Assembly: GCA_937876775.1 (NCBI GenBank)
Contig: CALEFA010000008.1
Coordinates: 1 to 48,843 of the forward strand
Length of the DNA: 48,843 nucleotides
Direction of reading: 5' to 3'
DNA from: an uncultured Rhodobiaceae bacterium
GTDB lineage: Bacteria; Pseudomonadota; Alphaproteobacteria; RS24
Part shown: positions 36,849-47,857 of the stretch, one piece after another
How positions within the stretch are numbered: the first letter of the stretch is position 1
How the letters are laid out: each line of letters begins with the position of its first letter
The notes under the pieces: model-generated
Database searches by the model: none
Seen by the model: the letters and a program-made list of their open reading frames with translations, nothing else
Told to the model about the DNA's origin: nothing
Position numbers and translations under genes: made by a program

Positions 36849-37305
36849 AGGCAGCGACACAACTGGCGCCACTATGCTTGGGCAACAGAGCAAGCTGCCC
36901 GCTTCGCCCGATGAAGCGGTGCTGGAGCGGGTGCCAAACCCACACGCTGACACACAATATGTGGCGCGCTTTGCGGTGCCCGAGTTCACATCAATTTGTC
37001 CGGTCACCGGACAGCCAGATTTCGCCCATATTGTGATTGACTATGTGCCTGATCAGTTTTTGGTTGAGAGCAAAAGTTTCAAATTATTCATGTCAAGTTT
37101 TCGTAACCACGGTGCTTTTCACGAAGATTGCACTTTGCTGGTGGCCAAACGTTTGATTGCCTGTATGCAGCCGACATGGTTGCGCATTGGTGGCTATTGG
37201 TATCCGCGTGGCGGTATTCCGATTGATGTGTTCTGGCAGACCAGCGAACCACCGGTTGGGCTTTTCATTCCCGACCAAGGTGTGCCGCCCTATCGCGGCC
37301 GCTAA
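36838..37305 (+). CDS. queF: NADPH-dependent preQ0 reductase QueF
   Basis: A 155-residue unimodular QueF reducing preQ0 to preQ1. It has [15 protein letters not shown] with Cys54 and Asp61, the substrate-binding Glu77 in [10 protein letters not shown], and [10 protein letters not shown] with His95 and Glu96. The ATG at 36838 has GGGGAG 6 nt upstream and lies within the end of queD; the open frame upstream of it only shadows queD. It converges on kdsA, 12 bases away. Confidence 0.94.
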   Translation: MATKGSDTTGATMLGQQSKLPASPDEAVLERVPNPHADTQYVARFAVPEFTSICPVTGQPDFAHIVIDYVPDQFLVESKSFKLFMSSFRNHGAFHEDCTLLVAKRLIACMQPTWLRIGGYWYPRGGIPIDVFWQTSEPPVGLFIPDQGVPPYRGR

Positions 37306-37307
37306 GT

Positions 37308-37328
37308 CAGTTACAGCTCAATTAACTG
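37308..37328. terminator. Short hairpin between queF and kdsA
   Basis: CAGTTA (37308-37313) pairs with TAACTG (37323-37328) around a 9-base loop. It covers the gap between the two converging genes and the kdsA stop codon. The stem is only 6 bp with no T-run, so this is tentative. Confidence 0.3.
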
Positions 37329-38166
37329 CGAGGTGAATGGCTTTCAGCGTTGTCAATAAATCGCGGGCGCCATCCAATGGCAGACAGCTCGGCGCATCGC
37401 ACAAAGCCTCATCAGGTCGCGGGTGAAACTCAAGAAAGACACCATTGGCTCCGGCCGCAATTGCCGCTTTCGCCAACACGCTTACGCCATCGCGGCGACC
37501 GCCCGTGCTGGCACCTGCTGTGCGCGGGTCGGCGCCAGGCAATTGTACCGCGTGCGTGGCATCCATGGTAACCGGCACGCCGAGTTTTTTCATTTCCGGA
37601 ATGCCGAGCATGTCGACGACCAGATTATTATAGCCAAAGCTTGAGCCGCGATCGCACAAAATCACTTGCACGTCAGGCGCTGCTTCACGGGCTTTGGAAA
37701 TAATATTGGCGCAATCCCATGGCGCTAAAAATTGCGCCTTCTTGGCATGGAGCCAGCCGCCCTGCGCGGCCACAGCTTGCGCCGCCGCGACTACGAGATC
37801 GGTTTGCCGCACCAAAAACGCTGGCAATTGAACAACATCGGCGATTTCCGCCACTGGCGCGGCCTGCTCAGGCGTGTGAATATCGGTCACCACGGGCACA
37901 TTATGAGCGGCTTTGACGGCCGCCAAAATTGGCAAGCCCGCGTCTTGGCCCGGGCCGCGATAGCTTTTGATGGAAGAGCGATTGGCTTTGTCAAAACTGG
38001 CTTTGAAAATATACGGCAATTGCAAATCAGCGCAGATGGACTTTAGTTCGGCGCAGACTTCCATCGCCAGCCCTTCATCTTCCAGAACATTGAGACCGGC
38101 CATGACCACCAATGGGGCGCCGTCGCCAATTTTTATGTCGTAATTTTTGAGGCTCAAAAGGCTCAT
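37318..38166 (-). CDS. kdsA: 2-dehydro-3-deoxyphosphooctonate aldolase (Kdo-8-phosphate synthase)
   Basis: A 282-residue enzyme condensing arabinose-5-phosphate with PEP for lipopolysaccharide core synthesis. Signatures include FKASFDKANRSSIKSYRGPG, VVTDIHTPEQ, DRGSSFGYNNLVVDM and FLEFHPRPDEALCD. Residue 26 is Asn (GLNVLE), which marks the metal-independent class, where metal-dependent forms have Cys. AAGGATAG precedes the ATG by 3 nt. It is 21 nt after pyrG and 18 nt from no other gene on its strand; the usual alphaproteobacterial neighbour eno lies further on, separated by the que operon. Confidence 0.95.
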   Translation of the reverse strand: MSLLSLKNYDIKIGDGAPLVVMAGLNVLEDEGLAMEVCAELKSICADLQLPYIFKASFDKANRSSIKSYRGPGQDAGLPILAAVKAAHNVPVVTDIHTPEQAAPVAEIADVVQLPAFLVRQTDLVVAAAQAVAAQGGWLHAKKAQFLAPWDCANIISKAREAAPDVQVILCDRGSSFGYNNLVVDMLGIPEMKKLGVPVTMDATHAVQLPGADPRTAGASTGGRRDGVSVLAKAAIAAGANGVFLEFHPRPDEALCDAPSCLPLDGARDLLTTLKAIHLAVN

Positions 38167-38187
38167 CTTCTATCCTTGCCCGCCGGC

Positions 38188-39876
<1,689 letters not shown>

Positions 39877-39906
39877 TTATCCGCAGATAAGTTAAAAAAC
39901 TGAGTT

Positions 39907-40233
39907 TTACTCAGGGCTTGGCAAATCCAAATCCGGCAAAATCGGGGCTGGCGCAAGGATTTGATTCTGACCATCCGACTCAATAACCGAATCAAGCACG
40001 GAGGTGTTTTTATCAACGGTCGATAAAACCGTAAGCCCAATGCTGGTCAGAAAGAAAACGCCGGCCAGAATACCGGTCGAACGGGTCAGCGCATTGCCGA
40101 GGCCACGGCTGGACATCATCCCATTGCCGCCGCCACCGATCCCCAAGGCCCCGCCTTCGGATCGTTGCAGCAAAATCAAAACAATCATCGCTATAGCGAT
40201 AATCAAGTGGATCACCAGAAGAATGGTGGTCAT
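39907..40233 (-). CDS. secG: Preprotein translocase subunit SecG
   Basis: A 108-residue SecG with two membrane helices (about 4-21 and 53-71). Between them is the glycine-rich loop LLQRSEGGALGIGGGG followed by SSRGLGNALTRSTG, the SecG signature. The C-terminus is a proline-rich acidic tail (APAPILPDLDLPSPE). It assists SecYE protein export. AGGAG is 6 nt before the ATG. It stands between tpiA and pyrG, the normal alphaproteobacterial order. Confidence 0.93.
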   Translation of the reverse strand: MTTILLVIHLIIAIAMIVLILLQRSEGGALGIGGGGNGMMSSRGLGNALTRSTGILAGVFFLTSIGLTVLSTVDKNTSVLDSVIESDGQNQILAPAPILPDLDLPSPE

Positions 40234-40297
40234 AGCAAGCTCCTAAAATTTCCGGTGTTTTAGACCATAAGTCGGCATTTGACCAGTGTTTTACAAT

Positions 40298-41086
40298 CTA
40301 TTGTTGATAGGCCGCCAAAATGCCCAAAAAATCACCGGCTTTAAGGCTTGCCCCACCGACCAAAGCGCCATTGACATGCGGCACTGCCATGAGCTCTTGC
40401 GCATTGCTCGGCTTCACCGAACCGCCATAGAGAATACGCATAGCCGCGCCCTGTTCGCCGAACCGACGCACCAGCGCTTTTCGTAAGGCCAAATGCACTT
40501 GCGCCACTTGCTCAGCGGTCGGAGTCAGTCCGCTGCCAATGGCCCAAACCGGTTCATAGGCAATCACCGTATTGGCGCTGGTGCAACCATCGGGCAATGA
40601 ACCCCGCAATTGCTTGCCAACAACCTTTAATGTGTCGCCAGACTTTCTCTCTTTCAGCGACTCGCCGACGCACATAATGGCGGTCAATCCAGCCTTATGC
40701 GCCGCTTCGACTTTGGCTTTAACGAGTTTGTCAGTTTCACCATGATCGCTGCGGCGCTCGGAATGACCAATAATGACGGCGCTGGCCTTGGCCTGTTTCA
40801 GCATCTCGGCGCTGATGTCACCGGTATGAGCGCCAGACGCATGAGGATGACAATCCTGCCCACCCAAAGCCAGTCGCGTGCGGGCTTTCATGCGGGCGCG
40901 CAAATCTGCCATTGGCGCCAATAATGTCGCTGGCGGGCAAATCATGGTGTCGCACTCATAACGTGTCTTGCCGGATAATTTGGTAATCAACGCCCGAATT
41001 TGTTTCAAATCGGCTGGCGTGCCATTCATTTTCCAATTGCCAGCAATCAGCGGGCGCGGCGATTTAGGGGTTTTTTGAGCGGGCAT
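40298..41086 (-). CDS. tpiA: Triosephosphate isomerase
   Basis: A 262-residue TIM with IAGNWKMNG (catalytic Lys19), [14 protein letters not shown] (catalytic His) and [13 protein letters not shown] (catalytic Glu), then [12 protein letters not shown] for the phosphate. It interconverts dihydroxyacetone phosphate and glyceraldehyde-3-phosphate. The N-terminus has about 12 residues more than the minimal enzyme. The ATG at 41086 follows AGGAAA; the frame extends to 41218 without a ribosome-binding site. It is divergent from ppiD. Confidence 0.95.
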   Translation of the reverse strand: MPAQKTPKSPRPLIAGNWKMNGTPADLKQIRALITKLSGKTRYECDTMICPPATLLAPMADLRARMKARTRLALGGQDCHPHASGAHTGDISAEMLKQAKASAVIIGHSERRSDHGETDKLVKAKVEAAHKAGLTAIMCVGESLKERKSGDTLKVVGKQLRGSLPDGCTSANTVIAYEPVWAIGSGLTPTAEQVAQVHLALRKALVRRFGEQGAAMRILYGGSVKPSNAQELMAVPHVNGALVGGASLKAGDFLGILAAYQQ

Positions 41087-41238
41087 GGGTTTTCCTATTT
41101 GCATTTGTTTTCGGACTTTTACATACAGTGTTATAAGTTGCATGTCACCCGCTTGCCGACAACGCTTAGGTTGACTATGATGCGCGGCAACGGCTGGCTG
41201 GAACCAGCAGATAACCATGATAGCTGAAAGAAAATCTC

Positions 41239-43134
41239 ATGCTCGACATTATGCGTAAGTCCGTCAACGGTTTCGTTGGCATCCTCCTCATCGCCCTTCT
41301 GGTGGTTGCCTTTGGCCTATGGGGAATTGCTGACACATTCACCGGTTTCTCAAATAATGTGCTGGCCAAAGTCGGCGATGAAGAGATTGAACGGGTTGAG
41401 TTTCAATTACGCTATCTGCAGCAATTGCAAGCGATAGAGCAGCAATTCGGCACGTCAGTTAGCCCCGACCAAACCCGTAGCCTTGGATTGGATCGCGACG
41501 TTTTGCGCAATATGATTGGTTCGGCCGCCTTGCGCGCTTCCGCCGTTGACCTCGGTCTGGGGCAATCTGATGAAGCGCTGGCGGCAGAGATTATCGCCGA
41601 CCCAAATTTCGCCGGGCCAAATGGAAAATTTGACGAACCAACTTTCCGCGCTGTTTTGCAACGCAATGGTCTGAGCGAAAAACTATATGTGAAAGACCAA
41701 CGCGATTTTAATATTCGTGCGCAAATGTCGAACGCTTCCTATGAGCGCGCCATTATGCCGGCGATGATGAGTGAAAAATTATTCAGCCATTTCCTCGAAC
41801 GCCGCGTGGCCAAATATCTTATCCTCACCCTCGAGTCGATTGACGATGTTGGTGAGCCAACCGAGGAAGAGCTGGAAAGCTTCTACGAGCAAGCCAAATT
41901 GCGCTTCACCGAAGCCGAACGCCGCTCGGCTGATTTGCTGGTGCTGACGGCGGAACGTTTCTCGGAGAATATGAGTTTTTCAGATGAAGAATTGCGGGCC
42001 GAATATGAGCAGTCTATTGACCTGTTCACCCAAGCCGAAGAACGCGCCATTGACCAGCTGGTGTTGGCCGATGATGTCGAGATTGCCAAGGTCAGCGCGC
42101 TGATTGCGCAAAACAAGCCGTTTGTTGACATCGTCAGGGCTGCCGGACAAGATTTTGACAATACCGATTTGGGATGGGTCAAAACCAGCGATATTATTTC
42201 AGCCGAATTGAGCGAAAAAGCTTTCGCCATGGAAAAAGGCGAGATTAGCAATGTCATTGAAGGTCCATTGGGCGCCGTGGTGTTGCGCGTGCGCGATATT
42301 AAGCCGGAAGTGGTGCAGAGCTTTGAGGACGTGGCCGATAATTTGCGTCAGGCGATTGCGCTGGATCGGGCGTTGGAAGACATGCTGGCATTTTCTGAAA
42401 CCGTCGAGGACAATCGCGCAGCCGGCGTGAGCTTACAGGAAATTGGCCAGCGCTTTGATTTGCCAGTGGTGAGCGTTGAGAAATTCACCCGTGACGGCAC
42501 ATTGGAAGACGGCAAGTCGTCGGAAATTTTGCAACGCTACCCTAGCCTGCTCGAAAGCCTTTATGGGGCTGTGACTGGCGAAGATATTGCCATGTTTGAA
42601 GCACCAGACGGCAGCTTTGTTTGGGCGCAAGTGAATGATATTCAGCCGAGCCAAGTGCAACCATTAACCGCCGTGCGTCAAGACGCCATCGCACAATGGA
42701 AAGTGGCCGAGCAAGCGAAATTATTGGAAGCCATGGCGGCGCATTTAGTGTCGCAAGGCAATAGCGGTGTTGCTTTTGACACGCTTGCCAAAGACTTCCC
42801 CCGCCGCACGTTGACCTCGGAGCCAATGACCCGTCAGGTCAGCAATGATACGTTCTCCGAGCAAGCGGTCGAAAGACTATTCGCCGTCGAGAAAAATAAA
42901 TTTGCCTGGGCGCCGGTCGGCTTTGGTAGCGAATTATTGGTCATGCAGGCGGTCGACGTTATTGACGCTGAGCTGAAAGATGGCGAAGCCAAGGATTTGA
43001 TTTACGGCGGTGAGCTGCGCAAATATCGCGCCGATTTGGTTAACCAATTCATTATGAGCTTGCGCACCACTTATGGCGTAGAGGTTTACGATAGCGCCGT
43101 GCAACAAGCCCTCAACCAATTGGCGGCGCGATGA
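41239..43134 (+). CDS. ppiD: PpiD-like periplasmic folding chaperone / peptidyl-prolyl isomerase
   Basis: A 631-residue protein with one N-terminal membrane anchor (about 12-32, GFVGILLIALLVVAFGLWGI), a SurA_N-like domain (about 38-180), a parvulin-type domain (about 255-360; IDQLVLADDVEIAKVSALI, DLGWVKTSDI, VVLRVRDIKPE) and an extended C-terminal chaperone part. It helps fold proteins emerging from the Sec translocon. The start lacks a strong Shine-Dalgarno. Its stop overlaps the trpE start (ATGA at 43131), so the trp genes are probably read from the ppiD promoter, a common alphaproteobacterial arrangement. Confidence 0.9.
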   Translation: MLDIMRKSVNGFVGILLIALLVVAFGLWGIADTFTGFSNNVLAKVGDEEIERVEFQLRYLQQLQAIEQQFGTSVSPDQTRSLGLDRDVLRNMIGSAALRASAVDLGLGQSDEALAAEIIADPNFAGPNGKFDEPTFRAVLQRNGLSEKLYVKDQRDFNIRAQMSNASYERAIMPAMMSEKLFSHFLERRVAKYLILTLESIDDVGEPTEEELESFYEQAKLRFTEAERRSADLLVLTAERFSENMSFSDEELRAEYEQSIDLFTQAEERAIDQLVLADDVEIAKVSALIAQNKPFVDIVRAAGQDFDNTDLGWVKTSDIISAELSEKAFAMEKGEISNVIEGPLGAVVLRVRDIKPEVVQSFEDVADNLRQAIALDRALEDMLAFSETVEDNRAAGVSLQEIGQRFDLPVVSVEKFTRDGTLEDGKSSEILQRYPSLLESLYGAVTGEDIAMFEAPDGSFVWAQVNDIQPSQVQPLTAVRQDAIAQWKVAEQAKLLEAMAAHLVSQGNSGVAFDTLAKDFPRRTLTSEPMTRQVSNDTFSEQAVERLFAVEKNKFAWAPVGFGSELLVMQAVDVIDAELKDGEAKDLIYGGELRKYRADLVNQFIMSLRTTYGVEVYDSAVQQALNQLAAR

Positions 43135-44642
43135 CATCTGACTCGGGTGCCTTTTCGGAATTTGAAAAAACCTATCTCGCGGGAACCCCTCAACTTGTCT
43201 GGTCGGAACTGATTGCCGATTTGGAAACACCGGTCGCCGCCTATTTGAAATTATCGCAAGACCAGCCCTATTCGTTTTTGCTGGAGTCCGTGGAAGATGG
43301 CGACATTCGCGGCCGCTATTCAATGATTGGTCTGTCTCCGGATTTGCTGTTTCGCATTCGTGATGGCCAACCGGAAATCAATCGCAACGCCAGCGCTGAT
43401 CTCGACAATTACCAACCGATGGAACATGCCCCGCTGGACGCTTTGCGACTGGTGCTGAAAGAATCGCGGCTGGAGATTCCAGAGGGTTTGGCGCCGATGT
43501 CGGCCGGGGTTTTTGGCTATATGGCCTATGATATGGTGCGCCATATGGAAGATTTGCCGAACAATAATCCGGACGTGCTTGGGGTGCCTGATTGCCTGTT
43601 CATGCGACCAACCGTGATTGCCGTTTTCGACAGCGTCACCGACACCATTCGTTTGGTCACGCCAGTGCGCCATGATGCTGACATGTCTGCCCAGCAAGCC
43701 CATGACGCGGCGCAGGAACGTCTGCAAAGCGCCACTGATTGCCTGTATGAACCGATTGGCGCGCGCGAGATAAATGTGCCCAATGCCTTCGCCCCGCCAC
43801 AGTCTAATATGAGCCAAGAAGCCTATTTCGATATGGTGACGCGCTCGAAAGCCTATATTGAAGCCGGCGATATTTTTCAGGTGGTGGTCAGCCAGCGGTT
43901 TCATATTGATTATGATTTACCAGCTTTTGATTTATATCGGGCGCTGCGGCGGGTTAATCCATCGCCATATTTATTCTTTTTGAATATGCGCGATTTCTCA
44001 ATTGTTGGCTCCAGTCCGGAAGTGCTTGTCGGGGTTAAAAATCGGCAAGTCAATATTCGCCCGATTGCCGGCACACGATTGCGCGGCAGCAATGCGGCTG
44101 AAGATGAAGCCATTGGCGCCGACTTGCTCAGCGATGAAAAAGAACGGGCCGAACATTTGATGCTGCTTGATTTGGGCCGCAATGATGTCGGGCACGTGTC
44201 TGAAATCGGCAGTGTGAAAGTCAACACAGCTTTCGGGCTGCAGAAAACCTCGCACCTGATTCACATTGTTTCCGATGTCACGGGCAAGCTATTGCCTGAG
44301 TGCGATGAGATTGACGCCCTGAGCGCTGGCTTTCCGGCGGGCACTGTGTCGGGGGCGCCGAAAATTCGGGCGATGGAGATTATTGACGAGTTGGAGCCAG
44401 AGCGGCGCGGCGTTTATGCTGGTTGCGTCGGCTATTTTTCCGCCAATGGCGATATGGACACCTGTATTGCCTTGCGCACGGCGCTAATCAAAGACGGCAA
44501 GTTATATGTGCAAGCCGGTGGCGGTGTTGTGTATGACAGCACGCCACAATATGAATATGATGAGACTGTGAATAAAGCCGCCGCCCTGTTCCGCGCCGCC
44601 GAAGTATCGCTAGAACTGGCACGCGAGAGAAAGAACCGCTGA
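43131..44642 (+). CDS. trpE: Anthranilate synthase component I
   Basis: A 503-residue chorismate-using enzyme for the first step of tryptophan synthesis. The N-terminal FLLESVEDGD segment contains the LLES element that binds tryptophan for feedback inhibition. The catalytic half has SPEVLVG, IRPIAGTRLRG, DLGRNDVGHV, GTVSGAPKIRAMEII and YVQAGGGVVYDS. It overlaps ppiD by 4 nt and is followed by trpG after 4 bases. No leader peptide or attenuator is possible at its start because of the overlap. Confidence 0.96.
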   Translation: MTSDSGAFSEFEKTYLAGTPQLVWSELIADLETPVAAYLKLSQDQPYSFLLESVEDGDIRGRYSMIGLSPDLLFRIRDGQPEINRNASADLDNYQPMEHAPLDALRLVLKESRLEIPEGLAPMSAGVFGYMAYDMVRHMEDLPNNNPDVLGVPDCLFMRPTVIAVFDSVTDTIRLVTPVRHDADMSAQQAHDAAQERLQSATDCLYEPIGAREINVPNAFAPPQSNMSQEAYFDMVTRSKAYIEAGDIFQVVVSQRFHIDYDLPAFDLYRALRRVNPSPYLFFLNMRDFSIVGSSPEVLVGVKNRQVNIRPIAGTRLRGSNAAEDEAIGADLLSDEKERAEHLMLLDLGRNDVGHVSEIGSVKVNTAFGLQKTSHLIHIVSDVTGKLLPECDEIDALSAGFPAGTVSGAPKIRAMEIIDELEPERRGVYAGCVGYFSANGDMDTCIALRTALIKDGKLYVQAGGGVVYDSTPQYEYDETVNKAAALFRAAEVSLELARERKNR

Positions 44643-44646
44643 CCAC

Positions 44647-45264
44647 ATGCTGACCTTGATTGATAATTATGACAGCTTCACCTTCAACCTCGTGCAATTT
44701 CTCGGGGATTTGGGCGCGCCGTGCAAAGTCATTCGTAATGACAAGGCCAGCGTCGAAGAGGTGCTGGCCGATGCGCCGTCCGGACTGATTATTTCACCCG
44801 GCCCGTGCGACCCAGACCGCGCTGGCATTTGCCTTGAGCTGATCCGCCAAGCACCAGAAGATTTGCCAATTTTGGGCGTCTGCCTTGGCCACCAGTCAAT
44901 CGCCCAAGCCTATGGTTCAACGATTATTCGGGCGCCAGAAATTATGCATGGCAAACTCAGCGAGATCAGCCATCAGGGCGATGATTTGTTCGACGGCCTG
45001 CCCAGCCCGTTAACTGTGACCCGCTATCATTCATTGATTGTTGAGGAAACCAGCCTAGCCGACTGCCTAGAGGTGACGGCGCGCACGGATGATGGGGTGA
45101 TTATGGCCATCAAGCACAAACAACGGCCAGTCTATGGCGTGCAATTTCACCCCGAAAGCATTGCCTCGCAAAAAGGCCATCAGTTACTAAGCAATTTTTT
45201 GAAAACAACCAATTTGGACGTCGCCCAAGTGCCTGAAGACCGGCATTTGGTGCTAACGACATAG
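44647..45264 (+). CDS. trpG: Anthranilate synthase component II (glutamine amidotransferase)
   Basis: A 205-residue class I amidotransferase supplying ammonia to TrpE. It opens LTLIDNYDSFTFNLVQ, has SPGPCDP, the nucleophile elbow GVCLGHQSIAQA and the catalytic His/Glu in VQFHPESI. It has intact catalytic residues and normal length. It is spaced 4 nt after trpE and 8 nt before trpD. Confidence 0.95.
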   Translation: MLTLIDNYDSFTFNLVQFLGDLGAPCKVIRNDKASVEEVLADAPSGLIISPGPCDPDRAGICLELIRQAPEDLPILGVCLGHQSIAQAYGSTIIRAPEIMHGKLSEISHQGDDLFDGLPSPLTVTRYHSLIVEETSLADCLEVTARTDDGVIMAIKHKQRPVYGVQFHPESIASQKGHQLLSNFLKTTNLDVAQVPEDRHLVLTT

Positions 45265-45272
45265 AGGCAATA

Positions 45273-46295
45273 ATGGATGCGTTGAAACCAATTTTGCAGA
45301 AACTGGCGCAGGGTAACAGTTTGTCTTCATCTGAAGCGAGCCAAGCGTTTGACATAATTCTGAATGGTGGAGCGAGTAGCGGCCAAATTGGCGGGTTTTT
45401 GATGGCCCTGCAACAGCGCGGCGAGACCATTGAAGAAATCACCGCCGGTGCGCAAGTGATGCGCAAGAACGCCCTGCATGTGAAAGCCCCAACCGACGCC
45501 GTGGATACCTGCGGCACTGGCGGTGACGGCAGCGGCACTTATAATATTTCAACTGCTGTGGCCTTGGTGGCGGCAGCATGTGGCGCCCATGTCGCCAAAC
45601 ATGGCAATCGTGCGCTCAGCTCAAAATCTGGCTCATCGGAAGTTCTCGAAGCCCTCGGCGTGCGCCTTGATTTGTCGCCAGATGCGTTGGAAACCTGTAT
45701 TCAGGAGGTCGGCATTGGCTTTCTTTTTGCCCCCAATCATCATGCGGCCATGCGCCATGTTGGCCCCACCCGACAAGAGCTGGGCTTTCGCACAATATTT
45801 AACTTGCTAGGGCCGCTGTCTAATCCGGCAGGTGCTAGGCGGCAATTGCTCGGCGTTTATGACAAACGCTGGGTCGAACCTCTGGCCCATGTGTTGAAAA
45901 AACTCGGCTCCGAACGCGCCTGGGTGGTGCATGGCAGCGATGGTCTCGACGAGTTGACGACCACCGGCAAAAGCACCGTGGCTGAATTACGCAAAGACGA
46001 AGTGCGGGTGTTTGAAATCACGCCAGAAGAGGCAGGGCTGAGCCGCGCCGCGCCGGAAGATTTAGTCGGTGGCACGCCCGCCGAAAACGCTGAAGCGCTG
46101 ACCGCTTTGCTGGATGGCGAAAAAAGCGCCTATCGCGATATTGTGTTGCTCAATGCGGCGGCGGCGCTATGCATCACCAATAAGGCGCCAAATTTAGCCG
46201 ATGGTGTCGAGATGGCGGCCTTGGCAATTGACGATGGTGGCGCCAAAAAAACCCTCGCAGAGCTGGTCAAAACAAGCCAGCGTTTGGCCTCATAA
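45273..46295 (+). CDS. trpD: Anthranilate phosphoribosyltransferase
   Basis: A 340-residue enzyme joining anthranilate to PRPP. It has [18 protein letters not shown] for PRPP binding, [33 protein letters not shown] and [16 protein letters not shown] precedes the ATG. The stop shares one base with the trpC start (TAATG). Confidence 0.96.
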   Translation: MDALKPILQKLAQGNSLSSSEASQAFDIILNGGASSGQIGGFLMALQQRGETIEEITAGAQVMRKNALHVKAPTDAVDTCGTGGDGSGTYNISTAVALVAAACGAHVAKHGNRALSSKSGSSEVLEALGVRLDLSPDALETCIQEVGIGFLFAPNHHAAMRHVGPTRQELGFRTIFNLLGPLSNPAGARRQLLGVYDKRWVEPLAHVLKKLGSERAWVVHGSDGLDELTTTGKSTVAELRKDEVRVFEITPEEAGLSRAAPEDLVGGTPAENAEALTALLDGEKSAYRDIVLLNAAAALCITNKAPNLADGVEMAALAIDDGGAKKTLAELVKTSQRLAS

Positions 46296-47107
46296 TGCAG
46301 CCACAAAAAGACATTCTGGCGCATATCACGGCTTATAAGCTGGAAGAAATCGCCGCCGCCAAAGCGCAACGTCCGGCGGCGCAGCTGCGTGCTGAAGCCG
46401 AGGCGGCGCACAATGACAATCCGACACGCGGGTTTCTGGCGGCATTGCGCAAAGCGCAGGCTGACAAACGCCCGGCGCTGATCGCTGAGATTAAAAAAGC
46501 CAGCCCATCAAAAGGTCTTATTCGTGCCGACTTTGATCCGGCGATTTTGGCCCAAGCCTATGAAGCCGGAGGTGCCAGTTGCCTGTCCGTGCTGACCGAT
46601 ACGCCTTCATTTCAAGGGGCGCCAGATTATCTCAGGCACGCGCGCCAAGCTTGTTCCCTGCCCGCCTTGCGCAAAGATTTTATGTATGACGTCTATCAGG
46701 TCGACGAAGCGCGCGCTTGGGGGGCTGATGCGATTTTGATTATCATGGCCGCCGTCAGCGACAGACAAGCGCAAGACCTTTATGCCGCCGCCAGCGAGTT
46801 ATCCATGGATGCGCTTTTCGAAGTGCATGATGACGCGGAGTTAGACCGCGCTCTGGCTTTATCGCCGCAGCTTATTGGCATTAATAATCGCAATTTGCGC
46901 AGTTTTGAGACCAGTCTTGAGACCACACGTCAACTTATGCGCCGCGTGCCAGAAAATATTTTGCTAGTGAGTGAAAGCGGCATCGCCACCTCCGATGATG
47001 TGCAAGGACTGATGAATGACGGAATTCCAGCATTTTTGGTAGGCGAAAGTTTAATGCGACAAGATAATGTAACTGAAGCGACAAAAAATCTAATCGAATC
47101 GTTTTAA
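46295..47107 (+). CDS. trpC: Indole-3-glycerol-phosphate synthase
   Basis: A 270-residue stand-alone TIM barrel closing the indole ring. Motifs are [39 protein letters not shown] and [12 protein letters not shown], with the phosphate site [10 protein letters not shown]. It is not fused to trpF. It overlaps trpD by one base; lexA follows after 87 bases. The moaC and moeA genes that often separate trpC and lexA in this class are missing. Confidence 0.95.
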   Translation: MQPQKDILAHITAYKLEEIAAAKAQRPAAQLRAEAEAAHNDNPTRGFLAALRKAQADKRPALIAEIKKASPSKGLIRADFDPAILAQAYEAGGASCLSVLTDTPSFQGAPDYLRHARQACSLPALRKDFMYDVYQVDEARAWGADAILIIMAAVSDRQAQDLYAAASELSMDALFEVHDDAELDRALALSPQLIGINNRNLRSFETSLETTRQLMRRVPENILLVSESGIATSDDVQGLMNDGIPAFLVGESLMRQDNVTEATKNLIESF

Positions 47108-47147
47108 AGAACTTGCCCCCAAAAGCGAATAAAAGTAGAACATAGAA

Positions 47148-47162
47148 GTTAGTGATTCGTTC
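47148..47162 (+). promoter_or_regulatory. Putative LexA (SOS) box upstream of lexA
   Basis: GTTA-N7-GTTC matches the alphaproteobacterial SOS box GTTC-N7-GTTC with one mismatch. It lies 33 bases before the lexA start. An overlapping inverted repeat, TAGAAC (47136-47141) and GTTCTA (47159-47164), surrounds it. Autoregulation of lexA through such a site is known in the class. Confidence 0.6.
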
Positions 47163-47194
47163 TATTTTTCGTTATATATCTGGGGGATTAAGCC

Positions 47195-47857
47195 GTGCTC
47201 ACAAAGAAACAAAGTGAACTTTTGATGTTCATCAACGAACGGTTAAAAGAATCCGGCGTGTCTCCGAGTTTCGATGAAATGAAGGAAGCGCTTAATCTCA
47301 AGTCAAAGTCTGGCATTCACCGTCTTATTACAGCGCTTGAAGAGCGCGGCTTTATTCGCCGCTTGCCGCATCGCGCCCGTGCACTCGACGTGGTGAAACT
47401 TCCAGACAATATGAAATCAAGCCTGTCGGCCCCATCGCGCGCCACAGCCCCTCCTTTTGCCGCCAATGATGACCGCAGCGTATCGATTTCTGTGATGGGA
47501 CGGATTGCGGCGGGGACACCGATTGAGGCCTTGCAAGAAGAGGTCAACCAAATCTCTATTCCCATGGAAATGATGCGCTCAGGCGAACATTACGCCTTGG
47601 AAGTGCATGGTGACTCGATGATTGAAGCCGGTATTTTAGACGGTGACACGGCGGTTATTCAAACCACCCCATCGGCTGAGAATGGCGAAATTGTTGTGGC
47701 TTTGGTCGAAGGTCACGAAGCGACACTCAAACGCCTGCGCCGAAAAGGCGATATGATTGCGCTGGAATCGGCTAATTCGGCCTACGAAACCCGCCTGTTC
47801 CGCTCCGATCAAGTGCGCGTTCAGGGTCGTTTGGTCGGGCTTATCCGCAAATATTAA
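47195..47857 (+). CDS. lexA: LexA repressor
   Basis: A 220-residue SOS repressor with an N-terminal winged helix-turn-helix (about 1-68; [20 protein letters not shown]), a linker, the self-cleavage site Ala106-Gly107 (MGRIAAGTP), nucleophile Ser141 in [10 protein letters not shown] and Lys179 in EGHEATLKR. RecA-triggered autocleavage releases SOS genes. The start is a GTG at 47195 supported by GGGGGA about 8 nt upstream. Its stop overlaps that of comEC on the opposite strand. Confidence 0.96.
   Translation: MLTKKQSELLMFINERLKESGVSPSFDEMKEALNLKSKSGIHRLITALEERGFIRRLPHRARALDVVKLPDNMKSSLSAPSRATAPPFAANDDRSVSISVMGRIAAGTPIEALQEEVNQISIPMEMMRSGEHYALEVHGDSMIEAGILDGDTAVIQTTPSAENGEIVVALVEGHEATLKRLRRKGDMIALESANSAYETRLFRSDQVRVQGRLVGLIRKY

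Noticed and set aside
43080-43140. Possible trp leader/attenuator before trpE
   Set aside because: trpE overlaps the end of ppiD, leaving no space for a leader peptide with tandem Trp codons or alternate hairpins.
43320-43904. A 194-codon open frame on the minus strand opposite trpE
   Set aside because: Shadow of the well-conserved trpE; His-rich low-complexity translation and no ribosome-binding site.
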